Shown: positions 1-6,006, counted from the first letter of the stretch. The stretch: DNA of 6,094 bases from Moraxellaceae bacterium (GCA_002401525.1 NVTH01000235.1:1-6094); one strand, 5' to 3'. The notes: generated by a model from the letters alone, not told the origin. Program-made: numbers and translations.

Positions 1-63
1 CTCCTAAAGACGTCTAACGCGCAAACACACCCCGCCAGTCGAACTGGTAGCGATCAAAAGTAA
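1..63 (+). CDS. possible 3' end of an upstream gene (partial)
   Basis: One frame is open from the first base for 20 codons to a TAA at 61-63. It reads as a hydrophilic tail rich in Ser, Thr, Gln and Lys that ends in Asp-Gln-Lys. Such a low-complexity tail fits the disordered C-terminus of a protein, but gives no hint of family. A strong intrinsic terminator starts at the stop codon, which supports the end of a plus-strand transcript here. The other two frames also stop early (TAA at 5-7 and at 15-17), so the upstream gene could equally end at 17 in the third frame, 44 bases before the terminator stem. The frame assignment is therefore uncertain. Confidence 0.3.
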   Translation, partial: LLKTSNAQTHPASRTGSDQK

Positions 64-92
64 AAAATAGACCTACTCAGGGTCTATTTTTT
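62..92 (+). terminator. intrinsic (rho-independent) terminator
   Basis: A perfect 12-bp inverted repeat: AAAAAATAGACC (62-73) pairs with GGTCTATTTTTT (81-92) around a 7-base loop. The 3' arm runs straight into a T-tract (87-93), the classical plus-strand terminator shape. The A-run on the 5' side could let it work in the opposite direction too, but no minus-strand gene ends here. It separates the upstream gene from the csoR promoter, which starts only five bases later. Confidence 0.75.
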
Positions 93-96
93 TGAG

Positions 97-124
97 TTGA
101 CCACATACCCTACCCAGGTATAGT
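97..124 (+). promoter_or_regulatory. promoter of the csoR-copZ-copA operon
   Basis: TTGACC at 97-102 matches five of six positions of the -35 consensus. TATAGT at 119-124 matches five of six positions of the -10 consensus. The spacer is 16 bp. Transcription would start near 131, giving a leader of about 65 bases before csoR. This is the best promoter-like sequence in the window. It sits between the upstream terminator and csoR, and its spacer carries a CsoR-type operator, so copper-dependent control is the natural reading. Confidence 0.65.
105..121 (+). promoter_or_regulatory. candidate CsoR operator
   Basis: The 17-bp stretch ATACCCTACCCAGGTAT has ATACC/GGTAT arms around a C-rich centre. 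It resembles from memory the operators known for CsoR of Bacillus subtilis, which have an ATACCCTAC start and a GGTAT end. It lies in the spacer and reaches into the -10 box, so bound repressor would block RNA polymerase. A TACCC motif is repeated at 106-110 and 111-115, and an inverted GGGTA follows at 131-135 near the expected transcription start, which might extend the site. Binding by the neighbouring CsoR is inferred from position and similarity only. Confidence 0.55.
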
Positions 125-197
125 ATTGAAGGGTAAGCAATGCACAGCCTGTTAAAAAGGTGCCTTCTTCTCGCTTAACACAGAGACCAACACACAG

Positions 198-473
198 ATG
201 ATCGATGACACCACAAAAAATGAAGCTGAAGTTCGACTCAAAAAAGTCGAAGGGCAAATTCGGGGAATCTCGAAAATGGTACATGATGAAAAATATTGCA
301 TCGATATTATTCACCAAATCAGCGCCGCTGAAAAAGCACTTGATAAGGTAGCGAAAATTATTATGAAACGTCACATCGAAAGCTGCGTTCAAGAAGCCAT
401 TCGCAGCGGTGATCCAGATCAAAAAGTAGATGAGCTAATTAAAACGGTATTCAAGTTATCTGACCGGCACTAA
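198..473 (+). CDS. csoR: copper-sensing transcriptional repressor CsoR
   Basis: Cytoplasmic DNA-binding repressor of the CsoR/RcnR family (91 residues, all-helical, usual family length). Apo-protein binds the operator and Cu(I) binding releases it. The family core is clear: RLKKVEGQIRGI at 13-24, then YCIDIIHQISA at 33-43. The ligands Cys34, His59 and Cys63 have the same spacing (24 and 3 residues between them) as Cys36, His61 and Cys65 of Mycobacterium tuberculosis CsoR. The second-shell residues Tyr33 and Glu79 are also in place. This pattern favours Cu(I) over nickel (RcnR), formaldehyde (FrmR) or persulfide (CstR) sensing. The ATG at 198 is the only start: an in-frame stop lies at 153-155 with no start codon between. 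No clear Shine-Dalgarno precedes it. It is the first gene of the operon, 47 bases before copZ, and presumably regulates itself. Confidence 0.93.
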   Translation: MIDDTTKNEAEVRLKKVEGQIRGISKMVHDEKYCIDIIHQISAAEKALDKVAKIIMKRHIESCVQEAIRSGDPDQKVDELIKTVFKLSDRH

Positions 474-520
474 ACCAAAACCGAACACCAAACTATCTAA
501 ACCGCACCAGGAGATAAATC

Positions 521-733
521 ATGCAAAAAACTATTTCTATCAAAGGCATGAGCTGCCAAAACTGCGTCAAAAGAATTAACAAAATAATAGCAAAAGAAGC
601 ACAAACCTCAGAAATTAATGTCAACCTTGACACAGGACAAGCAACCTTCCGCTATGAGCCCAAGCGAACAGATCTTGACGCCATAATGAATGGAATCAAA
701 GAATTTGGATTTGAAATAGTCGAAACCGAATAA
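521..733 (+). CDS. copZ: copper chaperone CopZ (single HMA domain)
   Basis: A 70-residue protein that is one heavy-metal-associated (HMA) domain with the ferredoxin-like beta-alpha-beta-beta-alpha-beta fold. The metal-binding loop GMSCQNC is at 9-15, with Cys12 and Cys15 as Cu(I) ligands. FGFE near residues 62-65 is the usual end of the fold. Proteins of this type bind Cu(I) in the cytoplasm, pass it to the N-terminal domains or entry site of CopA, and can deliver copper to CsoR. Length is normal for CopZ. A good ribosome-binding site, AGGAG at 509-513, lies 7 bases before the ATG. The gene is 47 bases after csoR with no terminator or obvious promoter between, so it should share the csoR transcript. 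Mercury chaperone MerP is excluded by the absence of a signal peptide and by context. Confidence 0.92.
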   Translation: MQKTISIKGMSCQNCVKRINKIIAKEAQTSEINVNLDTGQATFRYEPKRTDLDAIMNGIKEFGFEIVETE

Positions 734-759
734 CTAGCCAAATTTCCAGGTTGCTTATT

Positions 760-801
760 TTCAGTGGTTCAGCCTTCAGTAACTCTCAGATTCAGGATCA
801 G
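760..801 (+). repeat. cluster of six TCAG motifs in the copZ-copA gap
   Basis: TCAG occurs at 761, 769, 776, 786, 792 and 798, four of them as TTCAG, within about 41 bases directly before the copA start. Spacing is irregular (8, 7, 10, 6 and 6 bases), so it is a motif cluster rather than a clean tandem repeat. The copA ribosome-binding site, AGGA at 794-797, lies inside it. The role is unknown. It may be chance or decayed slippage, or might affect translation or stability of the copA part of the message. Confidence 0.45.
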
Positions 802-803
802 AT

Positions 804-3347
804 ATGAACAAGGACACGATTAATGTCTATGGCATGACCTGCAACCATTGCGTAAAAGCCGTCACGCTGGCTCTGCAAAAAGTAGCCGGAGTGGATTCCG
901 TCTCTGTTTCTCTCGATCAGGAATCTGCAACCCTAATTTATAACGAAAACATAGTCTCACTTTCACGTCTTAAGAATGAAATTATTGAGGAGGGTTTTTC
1001 GACTGAACCTGAAACATTAGAACAACACACTCCACAGCTAGGAACGCCTCCAGATACAAAACCCGAACTCGAATATAAAGACACCGAGTCCAGTTCTACA
1101 GGGGTCGTAGTTTCAGGCAATCAAACTGAATTAACAAAAACATCTTTTTTTGTAACCGGCATGAGCTGCGCGAACTGCGCCCAAACCATCGAAAAACAAC
1201 TCAACAAACACAACGGAGTGCATCGCGCACGGGTCAATTTTTCAATCGAAAAAGCCTACATCACCTTTGACCCGGCGCTCGTCGACGAAACCACCCTTTT
1301 AAAACAGGTCCAACTAGCCGGCTACGACACCTTTACTCCAGAGAACGGCAGTGAAACGATTAGGGACGATCAACAAGCAATTCGTCGTTTTACATTCGCC
1401 GCCGGTTGTTCCATCCCGCTGGTTTTTATTATGTACGGCCAACCTTTTGACCACACCATTAACAATTATTTAATGTTCGCCTTAGCGACTTTAGTGCAAG
1501 CCTACCCTGCTCAAACATTCTATCAAGGCGCCTACTATTCGTTAAAAAACCTTGCCACCAATATGGACGTACTAGTGGCATTAGGCATTTCAGCCGCGTA
1601 TTTCTACAGCGTTTTTGCTCTGTTTTTTATCGATCCAAAAGCGCATACCTTTTTTGACAGCGCGGCATTGATCACCACCTTTATACTGCTAGGTAAATTA
1701 TTGGAGAATCGCGCCAAAGGAAAAACCAATCAAGCGTTAAAGAAATTGCTCGCACAACAGGCAGACAAAGCCCGCATACTTAAAGACGATCAAGAAATCG
1801 AAATAGCACTCAGTGATGTTAATGTTGGCGATTGCATTGTGGTGCGGGCCGGTGAAAAAATCCCTGTGGACGGCATCATTTCAAACGGTACCACGCGCGT
1901 CGACGAATCGATGATCAGCGGCGAACCCCTCCCGGTTGAAAAAACTATCGGTGATCAAGTCACCGGGGCCACCCTTAATCAAGGCGGCAAAATCACTTTC
2001 ACAGCAGAGCGAGTGGGTGAGGACACGTTATTGGCTCAAATCGTCACCTTAGTGGAAGAGGCCCAAACCGATAAGGCTGAAATTCAAAAATTAGCCGACC
2101 GCATTGCCAATTATTTTGTCCCCATTGTGGTCATTATCGCAGTGATCACTTTTCTGGTCTGGCATTACAATTTGGCGCTACCAATTCCTCAAGACAGCAG
2201 TCGTTTCTTATTTTCATTTCAACTCCTCATCACCGTTCTAGTAGTGGCCTGTCCGTGCGCCCTGGGGCTAGCAACTCCCACAGCCATTATGGTAGGCAGT
2301 GGCGTGGGACTAGAACAAGGCATCCTGTTTAAAAAAGCATCCATCCTAGAACGTATTTCAAAGCTCGACGTGCTCCTGTTTGACAAAACAGGCACCATTA
2401 CAGAAGGCCATCCCGAAGTGGAAGAAATTCTTGCCTTCAACGATCTCTCGGAAAGGGAACTATTACGGATCACCGCGAGCCTTGAGCAACACTCCAATCA
2501 TCCGCTCGCCCAAGCCATCACTCGTGAAGCCAAAAAACAAACCACAGCGCTTGTGGAAATAAGCAACATCAATGAACACAGTGGTTTTGGAACTTCAGCA
2601 CAATATCAAGGGCAGCCTTTAAAAGTTGGAAAATGGAAGTTCGTAAGCGATGACGACCCCGAAAACTCAAACACGTTCAAATCCGTGCAGGAAAGTATTA
2701 AACCGGGTCAAAGTATTGTGTATGTTTCGCTGGACAAAATAATAATAGGCGCGTTATTTCTCAACGACCCAATCAAAAAAGATTCAGAAATTGCGATCAA
2801 GCAATTACAAAAAATGAATCTTAAAACTGGCCTCATTTCTGGTGACAATCGAATCACCGCAGACTACGTTGCACAACGACTAGGGATCGATGAAGTAGAC
2901 GCTGAAGTGCTTCCCGAAGATAAAATAAAAAAAGTAAAACAGTGGCAATCCAAAGGATTAATGGTCGCCATGGTAGGAGACGGCATTAACGATGCCCCCG
3001 CCTTAGCCCAGGCCGATATTGGTATTGCCATTGGCTCTGGAGCAGACGTCGCCAAAGAAACAGGCGATGTCATATTAATCAACGATTCACTGTTAGACGT
3101 CAATAAAGCCATTGCGTTGGGCAAGAAAACCCTACAGACCATCAAGTTAAATTTTTTCTGGGCGCTGATTTACAACGTCTTGATGATTCCGGTGGCCGCA
3201 GGAATACTCTACCCCAGTTACAACATCGTACTTCATCCAGAATGGGCGTGTATCGCTATGTGGATCTCATCGCTTACCGTGGTTGGAAATTCATTGTTAC
3301 TAAAACATCGAGGCGCTGCGGCAATGGCTCGACAACCTAGCGAATAA
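804..3347 (+). CDS. copA: Cu(I)-exporting P1B-type ATPase CopA
   Basis: Inner-membrane pump that hydrolyses ATP to move Cu(I) out of the cytoplasm; 847 residues. Two HMA domains come first: about 3-66 (GMTCNHC at 10-16) and 113-177 (GMSCANC at 119-125), joined by a Thr/Pro/Glu/Ser-rich linker (about 67-112). Eight membrane helices follow, near 195-213, 219-240, 253-275, 281-301, 436-456, 467-495, 781-805 and 811-833. The actuator loop has SGEP at 372-375. The transport site Cys483-Pro-Cys485 is followed by Pro492. The phosphorylated Asp527 is in DKTGT; His566-Pro567, GDN (680-682) and GDGIND (725-730) complete the nucleotide and hinge motifs. YN-x4-P (790-796) and MxxSS (819-823) in the last helices define the Cu(I) subgroup P1B-1. 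AGGA at 794-797 lies 6 bases before the ATG. No catalytic residue is missing. It ends the copper operon; 42 bases to the next gene hold no terminator. Confidence 0.96.
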   Translation: MNKDTINVYGMTCNHCVKAVTLALQKVAGVDSVSVSLDQESATLIYNENIVSLSRLKNEIIEEGFSTEPETLEQHTPQLGTPPDTKPELEYKDTESSSTGVVVSGNQTELTKTSFFVTGMSCANCAQTIEKQLNKHNGVHRARVNFSIEKAYITFDPALVDETTLLKQVQLAGYDTFTPENGSETIRDDQQAIRRFTFAAGCSIPLVFIMYGQPFDHTINNYLMFALATLVQAYPAQTFYQGAYYSLKNLATNMDVLVALGISAAYFYSVFALFFIDPKAHTFFDSAALITTFILLGKLLENRAKGKTNQALKKLLAQQADKARILKDDQEIEIALSDVNVGDCIVVRAGEKIPVDGIISNGTTRVDESMISGEPLPVEKTIGDQVTGATLNQGGKITFTAERVGEDTLLAQIVTLVEEAQTDKAEIQKLADRIANYFVPIVVIIAVITFLVWHYNLALPIPQDSSRFLFSFQLLITVLVVACPCALGLATPTAIMVGSGVGLEQGILFKKASILERISKLDVLLFDKTGTITEGHPEVEEILAFNDLSERELLRITASLEQHSNHPLAQAITREAKKQTTALVEISNINEHSGFGTSAQYQGQPLKVGKWKFVSDDDPENSNTFKSVQESIKPGQSIVYVSLDKIIIGALFLNDPIKKDSEIAIKQLQKMNLKTGLISGDNRITADYVAQRLGIDEVDAEVLPEDKIKKVKQWQSKGLMVAMVGDGINDAPALAQADIGIAIGSGADVAKETGDVILINDSLLDVNKAIALGKKTLQTIKLNFFWALIYNVLMIPVAAGILYPSYNIVLHPEWACIAMWISSLTVVGNSLLLKHRGAAAMARQPSE

Positions 3348-3389
3348 AACATCATAAAAAATAACAGCAAGCAGAGCGCACACACGAAA

Positions 3390-4304
3390 ATGACCACAAC
3401 TAAAAACAAACTTAAAAAACCCTCGGTGTCTGAATACAGCGAAAACAACGTTCTTATTGTGCCAGAATCCCTCTATCACATGAGCGATGTAACCGCCCTT
3501 CTTCACGACGCTGATTCAGTGATTTTCTACAAAGACCTCACTGAAGAATTAATCGACATTGAATTCCACACCAACGCGCCCTGTATCGTCTATTTAAAAT
3601 CCGGTCAAGAATCAATCACCTCAGCCGAGAACCAAGCCTTCCACCTTAAACCAAAAGATTTAATATTCTTCCCCAGAGGCATTAATCTACATTCTGACTA
3701 CCGCAGCCAAAACGGCCGCCTGAACGCATTTTTAATCTTTTTCAATCAAGAAGTAATCAACGAATTTCTAGCGCAAAAAAACCCCTCCCAATTGACTCAA
3801 AACAGCGAAGTGTTTCAATTAGACAGTAATAATCTCTTCGACCTATTTTTTGAATCGCTGCTAGAAAGCGCTCCGCTGCTTAACAATTCAAAAACTGTTT
3901 TAAAATATAAATTATTGGAACTGTTAAATTTAATTGACCTTCAAGACCCTAGCGGCCAACTAAGAAGCAATTTGATTGGCGCAACAACAGCCTCCTCCAA
4001 AAGAAACATCGTCCGACTGATGAATCAGCATGCTTACGGCCGCCTAAGCGTCTCAGACCTCGCCACCTTATCCGGTCGTAGCATTGCCACCTTTAATCGA
4101 GACTTCAAAAAACATTATCAAACCAGTCCGAAACAGTGGCTAATTGAAAAACGGCTGGCATTTGCTCACACGTTATTGGTCGACACAAGCCAATCAGTCA
4201 CCGAAGTAGCCGCTCAAATTGGTTACGACAATCTCTCTCATTTCATCAAAGCCTTTAAAAACAGGTATCAACTCACCCCTATTGAAATTAAGAACCAAAA
4301 TTGA
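3390..4304 (+). CDS. AraC/XylS-family transcriptional regulator
   Basis: A 304-residue cytoplasmic regulator. The C-terminal third is a typical AraC DNA-binding domain with two helix-turn-helix units: about 219-240 (LSVSDLATLSGRS, then FNRDFK) and 269-290 (SVTEVAAQIGY, then HFIKAFK). It closes with the family signature ending in TP at 296-297. The N-terminal part (about 45-125) is predicted beta-rich, with a 'LKPKDLIFFPRG' segment like the cupin-type sensor or dimerisation domain. The overall layout recalls ExsA-like members. The inducer cannot be told. The ATG at 3390 is the only Met before residue 31; its ribosome-binding site is weak (AGAG 3373-3376, 13 bases upstream). The gene lies 42 bases after copA on the same strand, so it may be read through from the copper promoter. 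It is followed by the ABM-fold gene, whose upstream repeats could be its target. Confidence 0.88.
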   Translation: MTTTKNKLKKPSVSEYSENNVLIVPESLYHMSDVTALLHDADSVIFYKDLTEELIDIEFHTNAPCIVYLKSGQESITSAENQAFHLKPKDLIFFPRGINLHSDYRSQNGRLNAFLIFFNQEVINEFLAQKNPSQLTQNSEVFQLDSNNLFDLFFESLLESAPLLNNSKTVLKYKLLELLNLIDLQDPSGQLRSNLIGATTASSKRNIVRLMNQHAYGRLSVSDLATLSGRSIATFNRDFKKHYQTSPKQWLIEKRLAFAHTLLVDTSQSVTEVAAQIGYDNLSHFIKAFKNRYQLTPIEIKNQN

Positions 4305-4364
4305 TCGAAAAACCGTAGGCTTGATTGTTTTTGAACAACCGTGATTGCAGCAGACTGCTTTAAT
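4302..4364 (+). promoter_or_regulatory. helically phased TGATYG repeats and candidate promoter of the ABM gene
   Basis: TGATCG at 4302-4307 and TGATTG at 4322-4327 and 4342-4347 recur at exactly 20-bp intervals, about two helical turns, all in the same direction. The first overlaps the TGA stop of the AraC gene. A -10-like TTTAAT lies at 4359-4364, about 30 bases before the next ATG, and no good -35 is present at the right distance. Direct repeats near 20-21 bp apart beside a promoter with a poor -35 are typical of AraC-family activator sites. The link to the adjacent regulator is inferred. Confidence 0.4.
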
Positions 4365-4393
4365 GTCCCCTCATTCAACGAGAGAGCATCGTC

Positions 4394-4687
4394 ATGACAA
4401 CAGTACGAGTACTACTAGAATCCACAGTAAAAGCAGACCAATCAACCGCAGCAATAAATTTCATTCGGCAAAATTTGCCTAATGTACGATCTTTTGAAGG
4501 GTGTTCACAGGTTAATATTCTATTTGATAAAGATCAGCGCACCATGCTGTTCGATGAAATTTGGACCAGCCCAGAGCATCATCAGCGTTATATAGAAAGC
4601 ATCTCTAAATCTGGAGTGATGACCACCTTAGTGGGGTTCCTAGAAGCGCCGCCTTCAGTTAAATACCTCTACGCGTCGAGCCTTTAG
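4394..4687 (+). CDS. ABM-domain protein (quinol monooxygenase-like)
   Basis: A 97-residue cytoplasmic protein of the antibiotic biosynthesis monooxygenase (ABM) superfamily, a dimeric alpha-beta barrel fold. The opening VRVLLESTVKAD strand, the F-E-G-C-S turn at 34-38, and the core LFDEIWTSPEHHQRYIES at 52-69 (Glu55, Trp57, His63, Tyr66) match the family. Length is normal. Known relatives include cofactor-free quinol or anthrone monooxygenases such as YgiN, but also lyases and proteins of unknown activity, so the substrate cannot be named. It starts 89 bases after the AraC gene; a purine-rich GAGAG at 4380-4384 lies about 9 bases before the ATG. AraC regulators are often next to small oxidoreductases they control, and the phased repeats upstream suggest the same here. 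A direct role in copper stress is possible but unsupported. Confidence 0.8.
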   Translation: MTTVRVLLESTVKADQSTAAINFIRQNLPNVRSFEGCSQVNILFDKDQRTMLFDEIWTSPEHHQRYIESISKSGVMTTLVGFLEAPPSVKYLYASSL

Positions 4688-4710
4688 GATTAGGGGGGCA
4701 GGGAAGAATA

Positions 4711-4749
4711 GACCAGGAAGTGCACAATCGACTTATGTGGGCACTGGTC
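4711..4749. repeat. imperfect inverted repeat between convergent genes
   Basis: GACCA (4711-4715) pairs with TGGTC (4745-4749) and GTGCAC (4720-4725) pairs with GT plus GCAC (4737-4738, 4741-4744), with small bulges and an 11-base loop. It lies in the 71-base gap between the ABM gene and the convergent protease gene, where a terminator for both would be expected. There is no T-tract on either side, so it is not a canonical intrinsic terminator. It could be a weak bidirectional barrier or RNA 3'-end hairpin. Confidence 0.35.
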
Positions 4750-4758
4750 AATGAGGCG

Positions 4759-5751
4759 CTAGGCGGCCTTTTCAGCATTCTTTTTGAGTGCATCCACTTC
4801 TCGTATATAGGTTTTCCACACCCATTGCAGAGTCTTAGCCTCGCTAAAACGTTGTTGGTTCGCTTGAGCCAACGATGCTTTGCGTAATTTCACAGCCAGA
4901 GTCTCTGCAGTGACTTGATCTCTTAATACGTAATACCCATAGCTTTGTAAGCCTTCCAGTAAAAAATCCAATTTGTCTTCAAGGCCCTGAAGCACCGGCG
5001 TTTCAATTCTATCGCTTTGATTAAGTCGATCTAAATACAAATCGATGCCTATAGTGAAGCCTCCTCTCGACCGATCACCTTCCCCCCCCAAGGATAAGTT
5101 ATTGATCCCTATCAACTCACCATTCGCGGACAATAAAGCACTTCCTGAAAGCCCCGGTTTGGTGGTTGCGGTGTGAAAGATGCCTTTTTCAAAAGAAAAT
5201 CCCTCCGGTAAATATTTTTTCTGACCGGACACAAAATCGGGCAGATTTAACTCATTAAACAACACCTTGCCATCTATTATGGAATAACTTGGGCGATGAC
5301 TGAGCTTACCCAACACTGTGATCTGGTCGGCTATCAATGCCTTCGAGGCGGGCTTTATAAAATGGTATTTCTTTCGTTTGTTTCTTAATTTAAAAATAGC
5401 AATGTCGGCATAAGGGTCATTCACTAATAGGTCCATCTTGACCTTTTGACCATTGTGCAGATAGGCCTCTAGTGGCGGTGTTTTCTGATTATCAAAACCA
5501 TGAGACACTGAAAAAACCACTCCGTCTGGAGAAGTGATCACGCCGTTGAACCTGTCTTGTTTATATTTAATAGTGACAATGGATTTTTTAGCATTGTCCA
5601 TCCAATCAACATTCGCAACCGCCACAGGCGCCACCCCTAGAGTCAGCATCAGCACAGTCAATATCAGCACAGTCAGCGGCATCACTACGCCCCGACTCAA
5701 AAGCCTTGAGCAGTTTCTTTGATGATTATTTAAATCAGGGATTATGCCCAT
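4759..5751 (-). CDS. exported trypsin-like serine protease without PDZ domain
   Basis: A 330-residue protein of the chymotrypsin/HtrA-like fold. The triad is visible: His84 in FSVSHGF, Asp116 in YADIAIFKL and Ser202 in PGLSGSALL, which takes the place of the HtrA PGNSGGP motif. A hydrophobic segment (about 24-46) ending Ala-Val-Ala before Asn47 looks like a signal peptide with a long, basic n-region, implying a periplasmic or exported protein. After the protease domain (about 50-245) there is no PDZ domain, only a charged, probably helical tail (about 250-330). The start at 5751 has a purine-rich GAGAAG 7 bases upstream; Met24 (5682) is an alternative that would give a more usual signal peptide. 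It is transcribed alone, convergent with the ABM gene. Substrate unknown. Odd points are the G8 tract and signal-peptide repeat described separately. Confidence 0.8.
   Translation of the reverse strand: MGIIPDLNNHQRNCSRLLSRGVVMPLTVLILTVLMLTLGVAPVAVANVDWMDNAKKSIVTIKYKQDRFNGVITSPDGVVFSVSHGFDNQKTPPLEAYLHNGQKVKMDLLVNDPYADIAIFKLRNKRKKYHFIKPASKALIADQITVLGKLSHRPSYSIIDGKVLFNELNLPDFVSGQKKYLPEGFSFEKGIFHTATTKPGLSGSALLSANGELIGINNLSLGGEGDRSRGGFTIGIDLYLDRLNQSDRIETPVLQGLEDKLDFLLEGLQSYGYYVLRDQVTAETLAVKLRKASLAQANQQRFSEAKTLQWVWKTYIREVDALKKNAEKAA
5082..5089 (-). repeat. G8 homopolymer inside the protease gene
   Basis: Eight C on the plus strand are eight G in the protease coding strand, covering the end of Leu221 through the start of Glu224, about 20 codons after the active-site Ser202. 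Gaining one G would give a TGA within three codons of the tract; losing one would give a TAG about eleven codons on. Such tracts are known slippage points in phase-variable genes. The gene is in frame here. Whether length varies cannot be seen from one sequence. Confidence 0.6.
5648..5675 (-). repeat. 15-bp tandem duplication in the signal-peptide coding region
   Basis: ATCAGCACAGTCA occurs at 5648-5660 and again at 5663-5675, a 15-bp period equal to five codons. It encodes the internal protein repeat Thr-Val-Leu-Ile-Leu / Thr-Val-Leu-Met-Leu (27-36) in the hydrophobic core of the protease signal peptide. The near identity at DNA level, not just protein level, points to a fairly recent slippage duplication that lengthened the core. 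Confidence 0.6.
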
Positions 5752-5913
5752 AGATTGACTTCTCTTCCGTCAAATAACATGTTTTTTAATTAAACCAACG
5801 AGATAACAACACTATTCACTATGACACCCTCAGAATCAAAACCGAATGTAGATTTCACAACTGGGAAGTAGAATCATTATCGCCCTACATCTAACGCTGA
5901 TCAGGCACAAGCT

Positions 5914-5941
5914 GCCTTATAATGCCCTGACATTATAAGGC
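5914..5941. repeat. perfect 11-bp inverted repeat with a TATAAT on each strand
   Basis: GCCTTATAATG (5914-5924) and CATTATAAGGC (5931-5941) are exact reverse complements around a 6-base centre CCCTGA. Each arm contains TATAAT, at 5918-5923 on the plus strand and 5932-5937 on the minus strand. There is no following T-tract in either direction, so a terminator is unlikely. An operator for a dimeric regulator, or paired -10 elements of divergent promoters, is more plausible. No convincing -35 was found for either. Confidence 0.6.
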
Positions 5942-5969
5942 CACACAAGAAACGTTCAGTATCAAATTG

Positions 5970-6006
5970 TTTACGCCGATCAAAACTCGACTTATTAATG
6001 CGTAAA
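5970..6006. repeat. spaced 7-bp dyad near the right-hand gene start
   Basis: TTTACGC (5970-5976) and GCGTAAA (6000-6006) are exact reverse complements whose starts are 30 bp apart, close to three helical turns. With a G-T wobble the pairing extends to 5968 and 6008. The AT-rich, -10-like TTATTAAT lies just inside the right arm. It could be a two-site operator for the downstream gene, or chance. Confidence 0.35.

Noticed and set aside
34..48. Small hairpin GCCAGT/ACTGGT considered as part of a tRNA or terminator
   Set aside because: The loop is three bases, the stem short, no cloverleaf or T-loop surrounds it, and no T-tract follows; the strong terminator lies further on.
84..422. Open frame of 112 codons on the minus strand over csoR
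   Set aside because: It lies antisense to csoR, which has full family motifs and ligand residues; the antisense product resembles no family and would begin inside the operon promoter region.
938..3145. Several 60-93-codon frames inside copA on both strands (938-1120, 2219-2497, 2380-2562, 2864-3145)
   Set aside because: All are contained in the copA coding region, which is intact over 847 residues with every P-type motif; the others are composition shadows.
3348..3389. Possible terminator or promoter between copA and the AraC gene
   Set aside because: The 42 bases contain no inverted repeat, T-tract or paired -35/-10 boxes; nothing can be supported.
3233..3506. Two overlapping minus-strand frames spanning the copA-araC junction
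   Set aside because: They are antisense to two well-supported genes, overlap each other in different frames and show no recognisable domain.
5534..5722. Plus-strand frame of 62 codons over the protease signal-peptide region
   Set aside because: It is antisense to the start of a protease with a recognisable signal peptide and triad, and has no ribosome-binding site or family resemblance.
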